A stretch of DNA of 64,000 nt from Thermococcus profundus (GTDB lineage: Archaea > Methanobacteriota_B > Thermococci > Thermococcales > Thermococcaceae), in the NCBI RefSeq assembly GCF_002214585.1, contig NZ_CP014862.1:372001-436000 (forward strand), given 5' to 3'. The notes beneath the pieces are model-generated. The model was not told where the DNA came from, ran no database searches, and was given only the letters and a program-made list of their open reading frames with translations. Below, piece by piece: positions 59,421 through 64,000 of the stretch. A program made the position numbers and the translations under genes. The first letter of the stretch is position 1. Each line of letters starts with the position of its first letter.

Positions 59421-60614
59421 TCAGCCGAGCAGGGCCAGGAAGACTCCAGCTACAACGGCGGTTCCAATAACTCCTGCAACGTTTGGTCCCATGGCGTGCA
59501 TGAGGATGAAGTTCCCTGGATCCTCTTCGCTGGCTATCCTCTGGACGACCCTTGCCGCCATGGGCACCGCTGAAACACCTGCCGCGCCGACCATCGGGTT
59601 GATCTTTCCGCCGCTCATCTTCATCATGAACTTTCCGAAGAGGACTCCACCGGCCGTCGCGCTTGCGAAGGCGATGACACCGAGGCCGAGTATCTCAAGG
59701 GTCTGGGTTGTGAGGAAGCTCTCCGCCCTCATAGTTGAGCCGACGCCGAGGCCGAGGAAGATCGTGACGATGTTCATCAGCTCCTCCTGGGCGGCTTTAC
59801 TCAAGCGCTCGACGACGCCGCTCTCCCTGAAGAGGTTGCCTATCATGAGCATGCCTATCAGCGGTGCGGCGCTCGGGACGAGGAGGCCTATGACTATCAT
59901 GGTGATTATTGGGAAGAGTATCTTCTCCCTCTTGGATACCGGCCTGAGCTGCTCCATGCGGATTCTCCTTTCTTCCGGAGTCGTTAGCGCCTTTATGATG
60001 GGTGGCTGAATGAGCGGGACGAGGCTCATGTATGAGTAGGCAGCCACGGCAGTTGCCGCCAGTATCTCAGGGGCAAGCTTCGTTGTGAGGTATATCGTAG
60101 TTGGACCGTCGGCTCCTCCGATGATTCCTATGCTCGCCGACTGGTTGAGGTTGAAGCCGAGAGCTAAGGCTGTGAGCATCGCTATGAACACACCTATCTG
60201 TGCTGCCGCGCCCATCAGCGCCGTCTTTGGATCCGCTATCATCGGCCCGAAGTCGGTCATTGCCCCGAGGCCGAAGAATATGAGGAGCGGAACAACCTCC
60301 GTCTTCACTAGGAGGTAGTAGATGAGGTCGAACAGACCAGGAGCGCCGTAGTGATCACTCATGTAGGATATGGTCTTGAAGATGCTCTCGCTGACGTTCT
60401 CTGGCAGGTTCACGGCAACGGGCCAGTTGGCTATGCCGCTCAGAGGCAGATTGACCAGCACTGCGGTTATGCCTATTGGGAGGAGCAGGAGCGGCTCCAT
60501 CTCGTACCTGATGGCTAGATAAACCAGTGTCAGGCCCACTATTATCATGATGACGTTCCCTACCGTGAGATGAAGGAGGCCGAGGGTGTTGATGAAGTCT
60601 AGGAACGTTGCCAT
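59421..60614 (-). CDS. mmdB: Na+-translocating methylmalonyl-CoA decarboxylase beta subunit
   Basis: A 397-residue membrane subunit with about ten helices. The Asp in GIIGGADGPTTIYLT and the SKAAQEELMNIVTIFLGLGVG / GGKINPMVGAAGVSAVP repeats are hallmarks of the OadB/MmdB family, where they line the Na+ channel. It decarboxylates carboxybiotin and pumps Na+ out. Last gene of the operon. Confidence 0.93.
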   Translation of the reverse strand: MATFLDFINTLGLLHLTVGNVIMIIVGLTLVYLAIRYEMEPLLLLPIGITAVLVNLPLSGIANWPVAVNLPENVSESIFKTISYMSDHYGAPGLFDLIYYLLVKTEVVPLLIFFGLGAMTDFGPMIADPKTALMGAAAQIGVFIAMLTALALGFNLNQSASIGIIGGADGPTTIYLTTKLAPEILAATAVAAYSYMSLVPLIQPPIIKALTTPEERRIRMEQLRPVSKREKILFPIITMIVIGLLVPSAAPLIGMLMIGNLFRESGVVERLSKAAQEELMNIVTIFLGLGVGSTMRAESFLTTQTLEILGLGVIAFASATAGGVLFGKFMMKMSGGKINPMVGAAGVSAVPMAARVVQRIASEEDPGNFILMHAMGPNVAGVIGTAVVAGVFLALLG

Positions 60615-60620
60615 GGCTCT

Positions 60621-61106
60621 TCACCCGATTTCTATTAGTGGGTCGCCGGTGTTTACGGTGTCGCCTTCTTTTACTAGGATTTTCTTTATTGTGCCGTCTT
60701 TTGGTGCTGGGATTTCGTTTTCCATTTTCATTGCTTCGAGAATGAGTAGTCCTTGGCCGGTCTTGACTTGTTCTCCTTCTTTGACTAGTATTCTGAGGAT
60801 TTTTCCGGGCATTGGGGCTGTGACGACTCCTTCGCCAGTGGCGGCTGGAGCTGGTGAGGGTGCTGCTGGGGCTGCTGGAGCAGCGGGAACCGGAGCAGAC
60901 GAAGGAACAACAGGAGCAGGGGTAGCTGTAGCTGAAACGGTTGTAGTGCCTGTGGGGGCGCTGAGGGTGCTCACGTCTATTCCCAATCCCTGGGCTTCGA
61001 CGGTGTATTCCTTGTCCTCAAAGCTCACCTTGAATTTTCCTCCGGGGAGTTCCTCAACCTCAACCTCGTACTCAACACCATCAACGATGACCTTGACCTT
61101 GGCCAT
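60621..61106 (-). CDS. mmdC: Biotin carrier protein of methylmalonyl-CoA decarboxylase
   Basis: A 161-residue carrier. An N-terminal beta domain (KVIVDGVEYEVEVEEL), a flexible Ala/Pro/Thr linker (about 47-90), and a biotinyl domain with the biotin Lys127 in EAMKMENEIPAPKDG. All seven Glu codons of the biotinyl domain (from about residue 111) are GAA and most Lys codons AAA, unlike the first half and the neighbouring genes, which prefer GAG and AAG. The start has GGTGA very close; GTG 61115 or 61112 are alternatives. Confidence 0.92.
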   Translation of the reverse strand: MAKVKVIVDGVEYEVEVEELPGGKFKVSFEDKEYTVEAQGLGIDVSTLSAPTGTTTVSATATPAPVVPSSAPVPAAPAAPAAPSPAPAATGEGVVTAPMPGKILRILVKEGEQVKTGQGLLILEAMKMENEIPAPKDGTIKKILVKEGDTVNTGDPLIEIG

Positions 61107-61108
61107 TT

Positions 61109-61489
61109 TCACCACTTCCCCATCTCGTAGTTGAAATCTTCAACTTCTTCCATCTGGCTCTGGACGCCGTAGAGGCGCCAGGCGTCTGAAACCTTCCTCC
61201 TGAAGGGCAGGGGTCTGAGCTGGCTCACCTTCTCCGCGGTGTAAGCAAGCACTGCCGCTGTTATAACTGCCAGATCCCTCGGCGGTATCGTCGGCTTCCT
61301 CTCCTCGATCTTAGCGGCTGGAGTTGGGGTCGGTGTGGGGAGGGGAGTTGGTTTCTCCTTCTCCACCAGCCTTCTCTCGAGCCAGCCGACGAAGTAGAGG
61401 ATCAGGGCTAGGATTCCGAGTATTGCGAAGACGACCGTGACACCGATTACAGTTATCCACCCGCCTTCGACGAGCTGGGCCATGTCCAT
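61109..61489 (-). CDS. mmdD: OadG/MmdD-like subunit of methylmalonyl-CoA decarboxylase
   Basis: A 126-residue protein with one N-terminal membrane helix (WITVIGVTVVFAILGILALILYFVG), a Pro/Thr-rich linker (PTPLPTPTPTP) and a soluble tail ending in EDFNYEMGKW. This is the OadG-type assembly subunit that holds the carboxyltransferase to the membrane part. Ten bases after the mmdA stop. Confidence 0.85.
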   Translation of the reverse strand: MDMAQLVEGGWITVIGVTVVFAILGILALILYFVGWLERRLVEKEKPTPLPTPTPTPAAKIEERKPTIPPRDLAVITAAVLAYTAEKVSQLRPLPFRRKVSDAWRLYGVQSQMEEVEDFNYEMGKW

Positions 61490-61499
61490 TCTTCACACC

Positions 61500-63068
61500 T
61501 CACAGCGGTATGTTGCCGTGCTTCTTCGGTGGGAGCTTTACCCTCTTGCTCTCGAGGGCTTCGAGGGCCATAACGACCTTCGCCCTGGTCTTGGCTGGAT
61601 CGATAACGTCGTCGATGTATCCGCGCGAAGCGGCCACGTAGGGGTTGGCGAACTTGTCGCGGTACTCTGCTATCTTCTGCTGCCTGACTTCCTCGGGGTT
61701 CTCGGCAGCAGCTATCTCCTTCCTGAATATGATGTTCGCCGCTCCCTCAGGGCCCATAACGGCTATCTCCGCGGTGGGCCAGGCGAAGACGAAGTCGGCA
61801 CCGAGGTGCTTGCTTCCCATAGCTAAGTAAGCCCCACCGTAGGCTTTTCTGAGGATGACGGTGACCATCGGAACCGTTGCCTCAGCGTAGGCGTAGAGAA
61901 CCTTGGCTCCGTGCCTTATGATCCCACCATATTCTTGTTGGGTTCCTGGCAAATAGCCCGGAACGTCGACGAGGGTAACTATCGGTATGTTGAAGGCGTC
62001 GCACGTCCTCACGAAGCGCGCTATCTTGTCGGAGCTGTCTATGTCGAGGACTCCTGCGAAGTGGATCGGGTTGTTTGCCACTATTCCAACCGTCTGGCCG
62101 TTCATCCTTCCGAAGCCGACAACAGCGTTCGGTGCGAAATATGGGAGTATCTCAAGGAAGTCCGGGTTGCCGTTTTCGTCCCTGTCGACTATCTCGTAGA
62201 TGACCTGCCTCACGTCGTAGCCCTTGTTCGGGTCGTCCGGGACGATGCTGTAGAGGTTCTCGGTCTTCCTGAATGGTAAATCGTTCGTCTTAACCCTCGG
62301 CGGCTTCTCCATATTGTTTGACGGCAGATAACCAACGAGGCGCCTTATCAACGCGAGAACTTCCTCGTCGCTCTTGCCTATGAGGTGGGCCTGTCCGCTC
62401 TTCTGGGCGTGAACCATCGCACCTCCGAGCTGTATCGGTGTAACCTCGACTCCAGTGACCGCCTTGACGACCTGCGGGCCGGTGATGAACATGAAGCTCG
62501 CCGGGTTGTCGACCATCAGGATGAAGTCACCGATGGCAGGGCTGTAAACTGCACCGCCGGCACAGGGACCCATAATCGCTGTGATCTGCGGAACCACGCC
62601 GCTGAGAAGCGTGTTCATCTTGAAGATGTCGCCGTATCCCTTGAGCGAGTCGACGCCCTCCTGAATTCTCGCTCCACCGGAGTCGTTGAGGCCTATAACC
62701 GGGGCACCGGCTTCTAGGGCCAGCTCCATTATGCGTTTTATCTTCGCTGCATGCATCTCTCCGAGCGAACCGCCCATGACGGTGAAGTCCTGGGCGTAGA
62801 CGAAGACGAGCCTTCCGTCGATGGTTCCGTAGCCGGTGATGACTCCATCGGCCGGAAGCTCCTTCTTGTCGAGGCCGAACTCGGTACCGCGGTGCTTCAC
62901 GAACATGCCTATCTCAACGAAGCTTCCGGGGTCGAGGAGCTTTTCGATCCTCTCCCTGGCGGTGAGCTTTCCCTTGGCATGCTGCTTTTCAACGGCCTTT
63001 TCGCCGCCCATTTCCATGATCTTCTTCTTCCTCTCATACAGTTCGCTAACCTTTTCCTCCATGCCCAT
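61500..63068 (-). CDS. mmdA: Methylmalonyl-CoA decarboxylase / propionyl-CoA carboxylase carboxyltransferase subunit
   Basis: A 522-residue carboxyltransferase. It has the two crotonase-like halves, including LNDSGGARIQEGVDSLKGYG, MGPCAGGAVYSPAIGDF, and in the second half VDVPGYLPGTQQEYGGIIRHGAKVL and KAYGGAYLAMGSKHLGAD. It moves CO2 from (S)-methylmalonyl-CoA to biotin on MmdC. With the Na+-pumping MmdB present, decarboxylation is the likely direction. First gene of mmdA-D-C-B. GGGGGAG precedes the ATG. Confidence 0.94.
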   Translation of the reverse strand: MGMEEKVSELYERKKKIMEMGGEKAVEKQHAKGKLTARERIEKLLDPGSFVEIGMFVKHRGTEFGLDKKELPADGVITGYGTIDGRLVFVYAQDFTVMGGSLGEMHAAKIKRIMELALEAGAPVIGLNDSGGARIQEGVDSLKGYGDIFKMNTLLSGVVPQITAIMGPCAGGAVYSPAIGDFILMVDNPASFMFITGPQVVKAVTGVEVTPIQLGGAMVHAQKSGQAHLIGKSDEEVLALIRRLVGYLPSNNMEKPPRVKTNDLPFRKTENLYSIVPDDPNKGYDVRQVIYEIVDRDENGNPDFLEILPYFAPNAVVGFGRMNGQTVGIVANNPIHFAGVLDIDSSDKIARFVRTCDAFNIPIVTLVDVPGYLPGTQQEYGGIIRHGAKVLYAYAEATVPMVTVILRKAYGGAYLAMGSKHLGADFVFAWPTAEIAVMGPEGAANIIFRKEIAAAENPEEVRQQKIAEYRDKFANPYVAASRGYIDDVIDPAKTRAKVVMALEALESKRVKLPPKKHGNIPL

Positions 63069-63110
63069 GAGAACTCCCCCTGGGATTAACTGGGCCCTTG
63101 TAGTTTGTAA

Positions 63111-63167
63111 AGTTTAAAAGGGTTTTCAAGGAAATTCGGGCGGTCTAAAATTGGATATTTTGTCCAA
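63111..63167 (-). promoter_or_regulatory. mmd operon promoter and 17-bp palindrome
   Basis: On the minus strand a TATA box CTTTTAAACT (63111-63120) lies about 43 bases before the mmdA ATG. About 30 bases further upstream stands TTGGACAAAATATCCAA (63151-63167, minus-strand reading), an inverted repeat TTGGA/TCCAA. It matches the ABC-permease operator at 31807-31823 in 13 of 17 positions. The upstream position relative to TATA suits an activator or a dual regulator. Confidence 0.55.
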
Positions 63168-63199
63168 CTAGTTCATGAGGAAATTGAAAAAGAATGAAA

Positions 63200-63631
63200 T
63201 CACAGGTGCGCTATTGGGGTCTCGGCTCCACAGGCCTCGCACTTGAGGAAGTGGAAGCGGTCCTTCTTGATGATCTTTGTGTCCGGGCTTCCACAGACCG
63301 GACAGATAACGAACTCCTTGAGGTACTTCTTGAGCTTGTTCCCTATGAGGTACGGTGTAAAGCGGCCCTGGAGTATGGCCCTCCTTCCCTCTATCGTTCC
63401 CGCCGTGGCAACCTCCCTGAGGATGAACTTGAGGAGGTGGTTGGGGTCTCGGTTCATGGCTTCTGCTATGTCCACGAAGTTCTCGATGATCGTCCTGTTG
63501 CCGGCTATCGTGACCTGGGCGGCGGGAACTTCAAAACGTGAGCGGTGGTGCTTCACGTTCTCGGGAAGCTCCTCGTAAGCCTTATCCAAAAGGCCCTCGA
63601 AATCGTAAAAGTCGACCTTTTTCTCGCTCAT
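63200..63631 (-). CDS. Translation initiation factor aIF2 beta
   Basis: A 143-residue aIF2-beta subunit: N-terminal helix, central alpha/beta domain ([39 protein letters not shown]), and the C-terminal zinc finger with CPVCGSPDT and CEACGAE. It is part of the ternary complex with Met-tRNAi and GTP. The start at 63631 has the strong GGAGGTGA; a TATA box GGTTATAAACC is at 63664-63674. Confidence 0.96.
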   Translation of the reverse strand: MSEKKVDFYDFEGLLDKAYEELPENVKHHRSRFEVPAAQVTIAGNRTIIENFVDIAEAMNRDPNHLLKFILREVATAGTIEGRRAILQGRFTPYLIGNKLKKYLKEFVICPVCGSPDTKIIKKDRFHFLKCEACGAETPIAHL

Positions 63632-63700
63632 CCCTCTCACCTCCATCATAGCTGGACAGGGCGGTTTATAACCTTGTTGCTTAAAATGTGGGGGATGAAC

Positions 63701-64000
63701 TCAGAGGGTCTTGTAAAAGCCTGCCCTCGGCTCGTATATCCTCGCGTCCCTCTTGAGGTCGTTCAGGAGCTTTTTGATGTCGTTCTCGGTTCCGAGTCCC
63801 GCCTGTTTGGCCGCTTCTATCACACTGTCCTCCGGCGCACCGAACTCCCCTTCGCTCTCAAGGGCGTTTATTATGTCTATGAGCTTCTCTATCTTGTTGA
63901 GCTTTCTCGTGCTCTTCCCTACCTCAAGTATCGCGGCGTCCAGTGATCCCTCCTCGTCAACGGCTATCGTCCTCAGCATGTCCTCCACGATCCTTATGGC
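63701..64000 (-). CDS. mcm: C-terminal end of an MCM replicative helicase (cut by window end)
   Basis: The last 99 residues of a minus-strand gene that continues beyond the window. It starts in AIRIVEDMLRTIAVD, the end of the AAA+ lid where MCM proteins carry a DAxxAIxLxxxxL motif, and goes on through a short linker to the C-terminal winged helix (IEKLIDIINALE, then DIKKLLNDLKRDARIYEPR, ending GFYKTL). This arrangement is typical of archaeal MCM. aIF2 beta lies directly downstream. Confidence 0.75.
   Translation of the reverse strand, partial: AIRIVEDMLRTIAVDEEGSLDAAILEVGKSTRKLNKIEKLIDIINALESEGEFGAPEDSVIEAAKQAGLGTENDIKKLLNDLKRDARIYEPRAGFYKTL

Overview
The window is a chromosomal segment of a hyperthermophilic archaeon of the order Thermococcales, most likely a Thermococcus. 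The evidence is an archaeal 16S rRNA / tRNA-Ala / 23S rRNA operon, closely packed genes on both strands, GGTGA/GGAGG ribosome binding sites, TATA-box promoters, and gene sets typical of the group (RadB, RNase FAU-1, RFC large and small subunits, class I LysRS, exosome operon, Na+-pumping methylmalonyl-CoA decarboxylase). The species cannot be fixed from the sequence alone. There is no CRISPR array, insertion sequence, integrase or other recognisable mobile element, and most of the window is ordinary core genome.

Layout. 1-3.3 kb: a same-strand cluster of unrecognised exported or membrane proteins, ending in a lipoprotein. 3.4-5.2 kb: phosphohexomutase (GlmM type) and an EamA-like protein. 5.2-10.0 kb: a DUF835 membrane protein, a TudS/DUF523-like Fe-S protein, a secreted protein, a P-loop kinase and a conserved unknown. 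10.0-11.5 kb: pyrB-pyrI. 11.6-13.2 kb: a ThiR-like regulator, a VanZ-like protein and YjbQ, followed by a structured intergenic region that may encode an RNA. 13.4-22.1 kb: cyclic 2,3-diphosphoglycerate synthetase, LigB-like dioxygenase, threonine synthase, an HExxH membrane protein, an MBL hydrolase, RadB, FAU-1. 22.2-26.7 kb: MoaA, a Trm5-like protein, RFC large and small subunits. 26.8-31.7 kb: an AT-rich secreted orphan, a decaying gene, KBL, tRNA-splicing endonuclease, RimI. 31.7-36 kb: a C/D box sRNA gene, a FecCD-type ABC permease and ATPase, proteasome beta, DUF1614, PRPP synthetase. 36-41.3 kb: the rRNA operon with processing stems. 41.4-50.9 kb: MDP-1-like phosphatase, DUF366, dolichol-kinase-like protein, LysS, a GHMP/DUF1464 pair, IorB, a frameshifted MFS transporter, a HIT protein. 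51-56.3 kb: proteasome alpha-SBDS-Rrp4-Rrp41-Rrp42, then SepF and a ZPR1 protein. 56.3-64 kb: ASCH protein, homoserine dehydrogenase, four-CBS protein, the methylmalonyl-CoA decarboxylase operon mmdA-D-C-B, aIF2 beta and the C-terminus of an MCM helicase running off the end.

How the genes fit together. Information processing dominates: rRNA, exosome and SBDS, proteasome, RFC, MCM, RadB, tRNA splicing and tRNA modification. Amino-acid and nucleotide metabolism (hom, thrC, kbl, pyrBI, prs) is spread among them. The least expected signals are non-coding: a well-formed C/D box sRNA between rimI and the ABC permease, whose D guide matches 23S rRNA; a 17-bp palindrome shared by the ABC permease promoter and the mmd operon upstream region, which may mark a common regulator linking cofactor uptake to methylmalonyl-CoA metabolism; an inverted-repeat and GC-rich hairpin region downstream of yjbQ; and two 14-bp identical AT boxes in front of the rRNA operon. 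Two genes look broken by single-base deletions in G runs. Start codons were moved from the longest ORF to the nearest start with a proper ribosome binding site wherever the sequence allowed.
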